From Platanthera guangdongensis (Eukaryota > Streptophyta > Magnoliopsida > Asparagales > Orchidaceae), in the NCBI GenBank assembly GCA_039583875.1, contig CM077149.1, positions 18,985,194 to 19,049,193 of the forward strand: a DNA stretch of 64,000 bases, read 5' to 3'. Position 1 is the first letter of the stretch. Each line of letters starts with the position of its first letter. Below, in pieces: positions 34,347 to 44,061 of this stretch. Below the pieces are notes generated by a model, which had not been told where the DNA came from, made no database searches, and saw only the letters and a program-made list of their open reading frames with translations. The position numbers and the translations under genes are program-made.

Positions 34347-35297
34347 TTAAACCTTACCTGTCACCTCGTCTGCTTGCTTTCTGTCCTCTTGCTGACCAAG
34401 CTTGTACTCTTCAGACTTCCTTTCGGACTTTGCACGTCCACTCCAACACTCACGTGCAAAATGTCCCACTTTTTCGCAGATATAGCAAGCTCTTGGGACT
34501 CGACTTGTAGTTGCTCCCGACGCACCAGAAGAAGGGGCTGAGTTCGAAGTCTTCAGCTTCTTATTCCAACTGCGGACATCGGACTTTGAACTTGGCCCTT
34601 TGAACTGTGGTTTCTTAGTACCAGAGTCCTCACCTGCTCCTGACATAGCTTCCTTAATCTTCTGAGCACCATCCCAACATTCTCGGGCAAAGTGTCCTTT
34701 CTTTCCACAAGTATGACAGTTGTAAGCAACCTTGCTAGTCGATGATCTAACCTTCTTCTTCAGCATTTTGCAAGATGCACCCCTCATAGGAATTGCAGAG
34801 TTCGATACCCTACTCACTGGTATCTGGTGAATTTTTCCCATTTCCACTTCCAAAGATCTGGCCGACTCTACCAAGGCTCGGAATCCCATTAGTTTTGGTC
34901 CTAGAAGTGGAATTCGTAGTTCGTCACGTAGACCACTATAGAATCTATCGACTATAGACCTCTCGTTCTCCAACTCAAAGCATGGGTAGCGGCTTATCAA
35001 AAGGAATGCCTGCAAATACTCATCAACTGAGTGCGTACCCTGCACCAAGCACATATTCAACGGCTGACCTGATGGCCTCCTAAATGTCATTTGATTCAAC
35101 ACACCACCCGACATTGAAGTCATCTCGGGGACAAGAGGTTGCACATTGCTTCCTTGCTGTGCACTAGTCACAGCGAGCACCACTTCAACGATCCTTCTTA
35201 TGGTTTCTAACGAAAGAGGGGTATCAAGCGCGCCACTGGGTGCAATATAATCCTCAGAAACCAGATGTTCTGTCGGCTCTACGCCACTCCCGGTCAC
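34347..35297 (-). CDS. gag: Tekay gag
   Basis: 316 residues. The middle resembles the retrotransposon Gag domain (SVDEYLQAFLLISRYPCFELENE, FYSGLRDELRI). Two CCHC zinc knuckles follow: CHTCGKKGHFAREC and CYICEKVGHFAREC. Tekay gag usually has one knuckle, so the duplicated knuckle is of interest. Start: MTGSGVEP, about 210 bp after the PBS. The N-terminal half of the capsid domain appears shortened compared with typical Tekay gag. Confidence 0.85.
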   Translation of the reverse strand: MTGSGVEPTEHLVSEDYIAPSGALDTPLSLETIRRIVEVVLAVTSAQQGSNVQPLVPEMTSMSGGVLNQMTFRRPSGQPLNMCLVQGTHSVDEYLQAFLLISRYPCFELENERSIVDRFYSGLRDELRIPLLGPKLMGFRALVESARSLEVEMGKIHQIPVSRVSNSAIPMRGASCKMLKKKVRSSTSKVAYNCHTCGKKGHFARECWDGAQKIKEAMSGAGEDSGTKKPQFKGPSSKSDVRSWNKKLKTSNSAPSSGASGATTSRVPRACYICEKVGHFARECWSGRAKSERKSEEYKLGQQEDRKQADEVTGKV

Positions 35298-35504
35298 CTA
35301 TAGTCATACAAAACACCAATAAGTGACCAAACAAAATTGCAAAAAGCAATTATAGGAACGCGTAGGTTCCTCAACCACGAGTATTTTTCATTCCTAAGTG
35401 GACATTCATGGGTTCTTTTTAATGTTATAACGATGACGCACACATGTGCTCACCACCCCTTAAAAGAATTCGCCCACGAATTCATTTAAGCTTGACCGTA
35501 ACCA

Positions 35505-35520
35505 GAAGTCTGATACCAAA
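35505..35520 (-). promoter_or_regulatory. Primer binding site, Tekay element
   Basis: On the minus strand TTGGTATCAGACTTCTGG follows the 5' LTR end after two bases. It matches initiator Met tRNA over the first ten positions. Confidence 0.8.
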
Positions 35521-35521
35521 T

Positions 35522-37502
35522 TGTAACACCCCCATCTGTCGCATGACATATAACAGAAGGTCCAGCTGGAACCCGACGCCATATACCACAGACAGTCGGA
35601 AGGGTTACCAAGTGAATAATCAAACCAACCAATTAAGACTACCCGTCCTAACCACAGAGCATTCTAGCGGAAGTTTTTAAAGTTGAAGAACCCAAACTTA
35701 AATCCATCAAATATGAATGTCCACATTTACAACTACAAGAACGAACCCCAAATACACTGAAACAGGTACATGGCCTTATGGCCTTACAAATGTTCATAAA
35801 TATAACATGTCTTACATACATCGGCTCGCAGGCCGGCCACACATGAGAAATGTAAAAAACAACTATTCTACGGCCTTCTAGGGCCAGCACAGCAACATGG
35901 GCTCCAGCCCGCTATTTGGCGCTCGGCTCCGCAGCACCTGCAAGCACATACCACCGCACGGTGGCAAATAAAGCAACGGTCAGCTAAAAGCCGACCAAAT
36001 TATAACGACCCCGCCCCTTACTCGGGACGGCGGTGCTCTTTCCCTGCAAAACATTAGCCCAACAATATATATATATCGCAATAATAGTTCGCCACAGGTG
36101 TAGGCTCGCACGGCCAAACACCCCGTGCACTCAGGGCACATTCATGGTGAACCCTGACAAATCAGTGCATTCACCACCATCCCTAGGATGGCAACAACAT
36201 GTGAGCATTTAGCCTTTCTGACCACCGTCTAAGGCTCCGACTATGCCAACGGCCAGTCCCCGTCTTCGGGTCTCTCGCACCGAACCACATAGCCTAGGTC
36301 CAATTCCACTTGCCCGTTGCTCACGCCGCATGTCCAATTTAAGGAACTTTGCGCGGGCCAAGCTTCTCTCGGATCCCAAATTTTCCAAACCAATCTCATA
36401 ACCCAGTTATGATCGAGGCCGGTTCCCAGACCGCCAAGTTAGCAGAACACGTTTCCGCTCAGTTTTCCGGGTGCGCCTTGAAGCTAACCTCCAAGGATCC
36501 CTGCTGCAATCTACCGCGTAGAAACCCGAAAAAAAACAAAACCCAAAGCACGGAGTCTTCTCCGGCAAAACCATATCAAATGCAACATCACCGATCCAGA
36601 CAAAACACGTCCGGGTAGGCTTCACACACAATGCCTATGCCCGTACTTACGATTCCGGGCTCTACATGCAACACAAGGGGGACTATTCCCGTCAACCCCA
36701 AGGAACACCACGCACTCACCGCATACTCGCGGGAGCGGGATTCCCTATGCAGAAAGAAAGAGATTCAAGCGCTCGAGTTGAGAATCGTTACCCTTGTAGT
36801 CCGTTTTGGCGCCATGGAAAAACTACGCGGTTAGAACTCTACGCAATGACCTTCCCTCCACGGATCCGCTCTCCGATTTCGAAACGGTGCTCCGATGCTC
36901 CGCCGGCGGCCGGAAACCTCCTTCTTCTTCCTCTCCTCTCTCACTTTGGAAGGGGAGAACTTTGGAGAGAAAAATGAGGGAATAACTCCCTATTCCCGGC
37001 CTTAACAGAGCAGGATCTCATCTGGGCCATTGGATCCTAATTAAAGAAAATGAACGGCTCGGATCTGCACAAAATTCCCCAGACCTGGGCCGCACACGGC
37101 TTGGCACACGGCCGTGTCCAAGGCCGTGTGCCTCGATCCAGGCACGATCATCGAACTGAGAAATGCACACGGGCCAAGACACGCCCGTGTCTGACCTGAC
37201 ACGCCCGTGTCGGGTTCCTCGACACGCCCGTGTTCGTGGGCGTGTCACGCATAACCGCCACGACAACTGACACGACCCATCAGGACACGGGTAGGGACAC
37301 GGGTTGACACACGCCCGTGTCGGATGACACGCCCGTGTCATCCGGCCGTGTTCCTGGCCGTGTCCTTCTCGGGTTGGAAACGGCCAAAAATCACAAGCCA
37401 GACACGGCCTTGGACACGCCCGTGTCCTAGGCCGTGTACCCCTACAGGCACCAAAAACTCTTTTTCCGCGACCGACTCACACACAAAATTCGGGGCGTTA
37501 CA
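35522..37502 (-). repeat. Tekay 5' LTR (right copy)
   Basis: 1981 bp, nearly identical to 28868-30846, followed by the CTGAC target copy. Confidence 0.95.
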
Positions 37503-38143
37503 CTGACCCCCCCCCCCTTAAATGTGGTGAAGATTTCAGCCAAGAGCAAGACTCCTTCCTTGTGAGATTTCACTCCGGCGTGAAGCGACGAAAGCGGACA
37601 AATTTCTCTCCATCCGGCGCGGCTCCGGCGGAACCGTGAAAGAGCGATCCTCAAGTAAACCGGAATCATCTATTCCGGTTGGGTAACGGGATTTTCTACC
37701 ATTTGTGTGATTCTTATTCTAGATTTTCACTTGGTTGATTGCTATTGTGTTATCTTGGAATCGTTTTCTTGTTCGTGGTTTTCCTTTCCGACTGCATTTG
37801 TTGTTTTCTCTAGTTGTTTAATTTTCCGAGAGATTTTGGCGAGCCTCGCTTTCATTTTGTTGGGGGAGATCTATCATTTTCGAACCGAACTTTTTGGTAG
37901 ATCTCCTTTGGTACAACCATCGCTCGTTCGGACCGGGTGGCTCCTTTTAGCTTGAGAGAACATCGACCTATAGTCTTTTGTTCGATCTTAAAACGGTGTG
38001 GCTACCGTACGTTAGCATTAGTTTGATAAAGTTGTTCAACGAGTGTGTCGCGTTTACATTTTGTGCGAGTGTAGTAGTGGGATTAGAGAGGCATTCATGC
38101 TTAAACCGTAGAATCTATCGTGACAATATAGTAGCCTACATCA
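37503..38143 (+). repeat. Element A 5' LTR, second part
   Basis: This is the continuation of the LTR after the Tekay insertion. It matches 43350-44056 and ends CCTACATCA. One segment (37540-37640) differs from the 3' LTR, where a GTCGA/TCGAC-rich block (43440-43530) is found instead. Confidence 0.9.
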
Positions 38144-38159
38144 ATTTGATATCAGAGGG
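38144..38159 (+). promoter_or_regulatory. Primer binding site, element A
   Basis: TTTGATATCAGAGGGAGG follows the 5' LTR. It differs at one position from the Galadriel-like PBS context (TTTGGTATCAGAGGGAGG). Confidence 0.75.
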
Positions 38160-38501
38160 AGGTTCATGTCAATTTTTCAATTGACACCCTCCCCCTTTTA
38201 TTTGCACGTCGGCACGTACGTTTCTAGTTCGTTTAGTTGAAAATTTAACAAAAAAACAAAAAAAAAACAAATTTTGTGGTCTGCCAATAGCGGTGTAAAT
38301 TTCTTATTTTTTGTCAAATGTTTTTTTAATTTTTTTTTAATAAACCTCATATTTTTCCAGCAAGAAAATCTATTTTATATAATTATAATCTTAGTGGCTA
38401 AGCGGGAACAATTCCATCTTTCCTAGAATTAGTTGTTCAGGTACCTTTTCGTTGCATTCGCACCAAAACCGGATCGAGTGTCCTCTCTGGTTCACACTGA
38501 A

Positions 38502-39095
38502 ATGGCTTTCGACGTTAACGCTTCCAATCGTCCCCTGACTTATCTGCACACCAATATTTTTACCTATGATGGTTATGGGGATCCAAAGTATTTTAGAGAC
38601 TGGCTTAAGTGGGTAGAAATCTATTTTGATTATAACAAATTGGGCGACTACCAAAAGGTTAATGTAGTCCGAGAGCGGTTAAGAGGTCGAGCCCGCGTAT
38701 TTTGGCTGGACGAAGAGCGTGGAGCTGGTAGCTATCCATATGCCTGGCCCCACATGCGAAGAATACTCTCAGAGAAATTCGATTCCCCCTACCGCCTTAC
38801 TACTAGCCCGACATTCGCTATCCAGTATAGTTATGACACCTTATCCAAACCTGATCATAGGGGTGACCTATTTCCCCAGGAAAGATACTTTCACCAGGCT
38901 GGTAGAGCTACCCATAACACACCTGCACCCACCTATAGAGGAAAGGAAATAGTGAGGTCCCCTATCTCGAGTTTGGTACATGTGACTGCTAGGACTGTCA
39001 TGAGCCCGCGGGGTGACAGTAGTCCTATCTGTAGGGGCAGACATACGAATATGACTTGTGAGTCTAGCGGCGTATCTGACCATGGCTATATTGAG
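38502..39095 (+). CDS. Element A protein, N-terminal part (truncated Gag)
   Basis: ATG 38502 (MAFDVNASNR). Residues 15-90 match the start of the Galadriel-like Gag (YDGYGDPKYFRDWLKWVE against YDGMGDPQIFLNWTVDME), including the RLRGRARVFW segment. The rest of the capsid domain is missing, and only a degenerate knuckle-like C-X3-H-X4-C remains. At 39096 a hAT element interrupts the frame and supplies a stop at once. Allowing for the 1412-bp insert plus the 8-bp target duplication, this frame is the same as that of 40516-42822, so both were one ORF of about 966 residues before the hAT insertion. Confidence 0.8.
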
Positions 39096-40507
39096 TAGAG
39101 CTGTCATGGTTCCGGTTCGGTTCCGATTCTACTAAAACCATGAACCGAACCGCTAAGGTAACTGTTCTTCAAGTTAGAACCAAAACCTTATATGGTTTGA
39201 CCGGTTCCGGTTCTGGTTCCGGTTCCATCATAATTTTTGGAACCGTCGTGTCCACGGTTCCGGTTCCGGTTTAACGAGAACCGAAATCAAATCAGTCACT
39301 AATGGTTCTGTCCGGTTCTATGCGGTTCGGTCTGGTTCCAATCGGTTCCAACTAAAACCAAATTTGACAGAATGAAATAAAAGCGGTCTGCAAAAAACTC
39401 AAAATGCCTTCAAAATAGAAATAATTAAGTTGCACACTGTTTGACGATCTCTTCCACGATCGGTGGACTAGTATATATCGCCTTTTCATTGGTGGAGGTT
39501 TTTGACCATGAAAAGGTACGCACACCTATACCTATACAGGTCTTCAATTTTTGACCAAAATCTAGGCTTTGAATTGATATGGATATACATACACAGTAGC
39601 AGAAAACTATAGATCACAATAATCCGAAATTCCAGACATTATGTTCACTGTTATTTAGTTTTTGGTAATAGATTCCTAAGGGTGTGCAAGCTATGAATAC
39701 TATCATTCATTAAATTGCAACTATTAACGTTTGATCAAGAGTTTTATTAGCATATTCATAAATTACTGACTCGGATGGAGAGATTATTTTATATGCATAC
39801 ATTATACTAATTATCTCTTGTTGTAGTAATCTAAACAACATATAATTTTGTATGCTAACGGGATATGCTAGCGGCGCAAAGTTCATAAAAAAATACATAT
39901 CAACTGTTGTGAACATCCGCTATCACGAAGCATGAGCTCAGAACAAACGACAGTATAAATTTTTGGCACTTTAGTTACCGTTTATTCGAGCTCTATTTCA
40001 TTTGTGTGTTCGTAAATTAATTTGACTAATTAGAAAAGTTAATCTTACATATTACTCCAATGGAGATTATTAGATTTTAAATAAGACGATCTTTCATCCG
40101 TCATCACTACATTCAACGTTTTGTAATTATCCTAATTTTTTGATAATACAATTATGTAGCGACGCACCTTAATTTTTCTAACATAAATATTATAGATAGA
40201 TTATAAAATTATAACAATATTATAATAAAATTAATAATAATAAACGGGTTGCGGTTCGGTTCTACTTCGGTCCGGTTCGGATCAGGTCCAAAAATCTTGA
40301 AACCGCTTGAGACTTGTATGTTGCCGTTCCGGTTCCGATTCCGGTCTGGATAATAAAATGTAAGAACCACACCTAAACCAAAGTCGTTCACGGTTCCAAA
40401 ATTCAAACCAGAACCTGAATAATTTGCAAACGATTCGGTCCGGTTCTTTGCGGTTCCTGTTTGATTCCGGTTCAGTTTACGGTTTTCGGTTTTAAGTGAC
40501 AGTTCTA
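39096..40507 (+). mobile_element. Non-autonomous hAT element, 1412 bp
   Basis: Terminal inverted repeats TAGAGCTGTCA (left) and TAGAACTGTCA (right, read inwards) with an exact 8-bp target duplication ATATTGAG at 39088-39095 and 40508-40515, diagnostic of hAT. Subterminal regions are dense in GGTTCCGGTTCGG-type repeats on both sides, in inverted order. The AT-rich core (39360-40240) has no transposase. The 139-codon minus-strand frame at 40209-40628 is fortuitous. Confidence 0.95.
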
Positions 40508-40515
40508 ATATTGAG

Positions 40516-42822
40516 CATCCTACCCCGATTACGCCCATAGACCCTTTTAAGTCTCTCCCCGAGTTGCCTGAATTAGTCGTTGACTCTCCTATTGAGTCTG
40601 AGGTAGTGTTTAGGACTGTGTCCGTCACTGAGAACGAGGCTGATTACGCTGGCGATTTGAGTGACGATGAGGAGATTGGCTACCCTAGTGACCTGGACGA
40701 GGATTTCTCCTCTGAGGAATCGTCCCCTCTTCCTTTCGGCGATGTTTCTGAGGCATCTCCCTTGATAGTTATAGAGTCTCCTGATGACCCTGAGTCAGAA
40801 GACATTCCGGCTGAGTCACCCTATGTTGAGAGCTTACCTATTACTGATTTAAGTGATGACCTGCTAGAACACGAGTTAGTTCCTTCTAGCCCGGAACATA
40901 TTGAGGTGCCCATTTATTTAGCTTCCCCGTTAGATCAATCCAGTCGGATAAGTGCGAGTGAGGATACAAATATTATAATGATTGATCCAGGATTGGTAGA
41001 TATTTCAACGGTGTTGGAAGAGTCACCTTGGGATGGATGTTTAGCTTGGGATGAGCTTAGTGATGCACATCCGGGAGATAGTTCATTGATATTATCGTCG
41101 TTGCTTGAGATTCAAGCTAATTTAGATTCTCCCCATGATTCGACTTGCCATGTCCTCTATCCTGATTTTGACGATGTACCTACATCATGGGAAGATTTGG
41201 CTAGCGAGGGAAGTGTTGTATTGGAAGATTTGCCCTGTGTGGGAAGGTTAATTTTGGATGATGTTCGTGCTGAGGACACAGAAGATATTTCTTTGATGTT
41301 ATCTCTTTTTCCTGAAGCCCAATATGGATTAGAAATTTTGTCGGGTTCGATTTTGCCCATTTCTGAGGCCTATACTGATTCCGAATTGCATGAAGTGTCT
41401 AGTGTGTTGGAAGAATGTCCAAGTGAGAGAGTTGTAATTTTGGACGATGTTATTGAAGTAGACCCGGATGAGCATCCCCTGATGCTATCTCCGTTGCGTG
41501 AAATTAAATCTGATCTTAACTCTCTCCCGGTTTTAGATTTATGGACTCTCCCTCCTGATCTTCGTCATTTTATTTTGCCAACCGTGCTGGTCCCGTCTTT
41601 GGACATGCCTCGACTAGCGTTGATAGAATTCGTGTGTGGTCACTATATAACTTTTGATAGTCTTGTATCCTCCCGAATTCCCACGTTTAGTCAAATCCCT
41701 GAGTATACGTTCTTGATGTGGCCGCTTATTGTGCCACCTGTATTCATTCTGCTAGGACCACCAGATGTAGTCCCGTTAGTGCCACCTGATCTCGTTATAT
41801 TGGTGCCACCTGATATAGTTCCGCTGGTGCCACCCTATCTATTTCCGTTTGTGCCACCTTATGTAGTTCCGTTACCGCCATTTTCTATGTCCAGTCACCA
41901 ACCACTAGTATTTGTCTCTCTTGTTCTTAATTTACATAAACACATTAAGGAAGCGCTTGTCACACAAATTTCTCCTTATCAATGTAACGCTAACTTACAT
42001 AAGAGAGTGTCTCCATATAAGGTTTATGGTTTAGTCTTGGTGCATCTCTCCCCTGAACGGATGCCTTCGGGCACTATAAAAAAGTTGGCGATTCGGCGAG
42101 TTAGAATTTTTCGGATTTTTACTCAATTAGGAGAAACCACATATCTGTTGAAGTTAACCACTGAATGGGGTCTTTCCCCTAGTTTAAACGTTTCTGATTT
42201 CACACAATGTGTTTTTCCACCATTTGAAATATCTAACTGTACATTTGGTGCCACTATATTTTCTTTTGGGTTGGGGGGTGAGCTTGATCCTGGATCGTTC
42301 TCTCCATCGGTCTCCAATGGAGGTACGTCGACTGTTGATGAAGAAATTTTTCCTCTTTATTTGCCTAATGCTTTTCCCAGGAAAAACTTTTGGCCAAACA
42401 GGCTCATATTTGGTGTTTTGCTCTCCTCTCGAAACGGTGGTATTCAGCGTTACGTGATGCGATGGTGTGATCGTCCGGTCTCCGGTGACTCTTGGATTCT
42501 AGACTCGGCGGTGGTCCTTTTGGATGATGTTTTTTGGCGCCAGTACCTCCATGCCAACTCATCGGTGATGAGTTCTTTTGAGCGGGGGAGGATTGATGGC
42601 GGCAACCCCCAACGTGTTAAAATTGAAGACGGCGATGACGGCAACTCCCAACGTGTTAAAGTTGAAGATGGCGATGACGGCAACCCCGAACATGTTAAAG
42701 TTGAAGACGGCGATTTCCTACATATTGAAGATGACGACGGCGACCCCAACATGACGGAGACGGTGACCTTGTGGAGCTACATGATGTGGAGCTACATGAT
42801 GAAGATGAAGACTACCAAATAA
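40516..42822 (+). CDS. Element A protein, main part: acidic triplicated domain, VPP repeats, integrase/chromodomain-like tail
   Basis: 768 codons open to the stop at 42820. (a) 40560-40960: very acidic and Ser/Pro-rich. (b) Three imperfect repeats of 62-69 residues start at 41014, 41221 and 41407 (pattern LEE/D-P-...-L-DD/E-...-L-LS). (c) 41728-41880: VPP/LVPP repeats, hydrophobic. (d) 41940-42220: clear homology to the integrase C-terminus of the Galadriel-like element (LHKRV, NVSDF), though the GPF core has become RIF. (e) 42436-42530: chromodomain-like (RYVMRWCDRPVSGDSW). (f) ERGRIDG encoded by the PPT. (g) a tail encoded by the 3' LTR with three 13-residue repeats, each with VK[IV]E. No protease, RT, RNase H or integrase core. 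I infer a protein selected for binding or targeting rather than catalysis. Confidence 0.85.
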   Translation, partial: HPTPITPIDPFKSLPELPELVVDSPIESEVVFRTVSVTENEADYAGDLSDDEEIGYPSDLDEDFSSEESSPLPFGDVSEASPLIVIESPDDPESEDIPAESPYVESLPITDLSDDLLEHELVPSSPEHIEVPIYLASPLDQSSRISASEDTNIIMIDPGLVDISTVLEESPWDGCLAWDELSDAHPGDSSLILSSLLEIQANLDSPHDSTCHVLYPDFDDVPTSWEDLASEGSVVLEDLPCVGRLILDDVRAEDTEDISLMLSLFPEAQYGLEILSGSILPISEAYTDSELHEVSSVLEECPSERVVILDDVIEVDPDEHPLMLSPLREIKSDLNSLPVLDLWTLPPDLRHFILPTVLVPSLDMPRLALIEFVCGHYITFDSLVSSRIPTFSQIPEYTFLMWPLIVPPVFILLGPPDVVPLVPPDLVILVPPDIVPLVPPYLFPFVPPYVVPLPPFSMSSHQPLVFVSLVLNLHKHIKEALVTQISPYQCNANLHKRVSPYKVYGLVLVHLSPERMPSGTIKKLAIRRVRIFRIFTQLGETTYLLKLTTEWGLSPSLNVSDFTQCVFPPFEISNCTFGATIFSFGLGGELDPGSFSPSVSNGGTSTVDEEIFPLYLPNAFPRKNFWPNRLIFGVLLSSRNGGIQRYVMRWCDRPVSGDSWILDSAVVLLDDVFWRQYLHANSSVMSSFERGRIDGGNPQRVKIEDGDDGNSQRVKVEDGDDGNPEHVKVEDGDFLHIEDDDGDPNMTETVTLWSYMMWSYMMKMKTTK
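42582..42593 (+). promoter_or_regulatory. Polypurine tract of element A
   Basis: GAGCGGGGGAGGAT, identical to the tract of the Galadriel-like element, directly before the 3' LTR. Confidence 0.85.
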
Positions 42823-44056
42823 TATTTAGTTGTTTCTATTTGTTTTTTATTTTTATCATGGAATGTTTAAACATTTGAGTATTGTTTTTTTTTTATTTAG
42901 GTGGGCTGCAAATAGCCAATGCATAATGCAAAGCTTATATAAGGCTAACCTTGTTTCATTTTACTTAGTGAATGAAAAGAAAGAAATTAAACCCTAACCC
43001 TATCTTGAGAATCTTCTTCTCCTCTTCTTCCTAGCCGCCATTTTCACCTCTCTCTCTCTAGGATTCGGCCTTTTCCTCCTCCTCCCTCTCCTTGGCCGCC
43101 GACCACCCTTCTCCTCCCCTTTTCTTCTCGTGCTAGTCTCGACCACCTCGCCTACTCCTTCTCCTTTTGCTCGGCCTCTCCCTTTCTTCCTCCTCCTACA
43201 ACCCGAGCAGCCACCTAACTCCTCCACCCGATCAGCCCCCTTCCCAAGCAAACGGCCTCACCCTTTCTTCCTCCTACAACCCGAGCCACCCTTTCCCCAA
43301 GTCAAAAACCGACCTTACTCTTATCCCGGGTGCTACCAAACACAAACGACCCCCCCACCCTAAATATGGTGAAGATTTTGGATCGATCAAGAGATACAAG
43401 ACTGCCTGTCCCTTGTGTAGATTTCACTCCGGCGTGTAGTGACGACGAAATCGTCGAACCAAATTTCTCGTCGATCGACGGACGCGTCTCGACGATCGTC
43501 GATCGTCGAACCGCGTTCGGAAGAGCGATCCTCAAGTAAGATGTCCAGAATCATCTGTGATGTTCTGGGTTGGGTAATTTCGAGTGATTTCTCTACCATT
43601 CCTGTGAATGATTTTCTGTGTGATTCTTATTCTAGATTTTCACTTGGTGGATTGCTATTGTGTTATCTTGGAATCGTTTTCTTGTTCGTGGTTTTCCTTT
43701 CCGACTGCATTTGTTGTTTTCTCTAGTTGTTTAATTTTCCGAGAGGTTTTGACGAGCCTCGCTTTTGTTTTGTTGGGGGAGATCTATCATTTTTGAACCG
43801 AACTTTTCGGTAGATCTCCTTTGGTACAATCATTGCTCGTTCGGACCGGGTGGGTCCTTTTAGCTTGAGAGAACATCGACCTATAGTCTTTTGTTCGATC
43901 TTAAAACGGCGTGGCTACCGTACGTTAGCATTAGTTTGATAAAGTTGTTCAACGAGTGTGTCACGTTTACATTTTGTGCGAGTGTAGTAGTGGGATTAGA
44001 GAGGCATTCGTGCTTAAACCGTAGAATCCATCGTGACCACATAGTAGCCTACATCA
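42594..44056 (+). repeat. Element A 3' LTR
   Basis: 1463 bp, TG...CA, with CGTTC target copy after it. The first 229 bp are coding. A block around 43440-43530 has several TCGACGATCGTCGA-type inverted repeats absent from the 5' LTR. Confidence 0.93.
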
Positions 44057-44061
44057 CGTTC

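Larger units (their letters stand above)
28868..37502 (-). mobile_element. Tekay/Del chromovirus nested in LTR of element A
   Basis: LTRs at 28868-30846 and 35522-37502 run TGTAACACC...GCGTTACA. The target duplication CTGAC lies at 28863-28867 and 37503-37507. On the minus strand: 5' LTR (right), PBS, gag with two zinc knuckles, decayed protease region, RT-RNase H-integrase-chromodomain, PPT, 3' LTR (left). By eye the LTRs differ at about five substitutions and two indels in 1980 bp, so the insertion is young. The FIDD RT motif and chromodomain end are of Tekay type. Confidence 0.96.
28117..44056 (+). mobile_element. Element A: non-autonomous chromovirus relative with one long ORF
   Basis: The 5' LTR starts TGATGG at 28117. 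The 3' LTR is 42594-44056 and ends ACATCA. The target duplication CGTTC lies at 28112-28116 and 44057-44061. The 5' LTR is split by a Tekay element (28868-37502), and the ORF is split by a hAT element (39096-40507). Without these the element is about 5.9 kb. The interior has a PBS, leader, Gag N-terminus, a long acidic region, an integrase C-terminal/chromodomain-like tail and a PPT, with no protease, RT, RNase H or integrase core. LTR ends, leader, PPT and tail match the Galadriel-like element at 1328-8480. Confidence 0.92.

Noticed and set aside
40209..40628. 139-codon minus frame in the hAT element as transposase
   Set aside because: It consists of the subterminal GGTTCCGG repeats read through, with no hAT dimerisation or DDE motifs.
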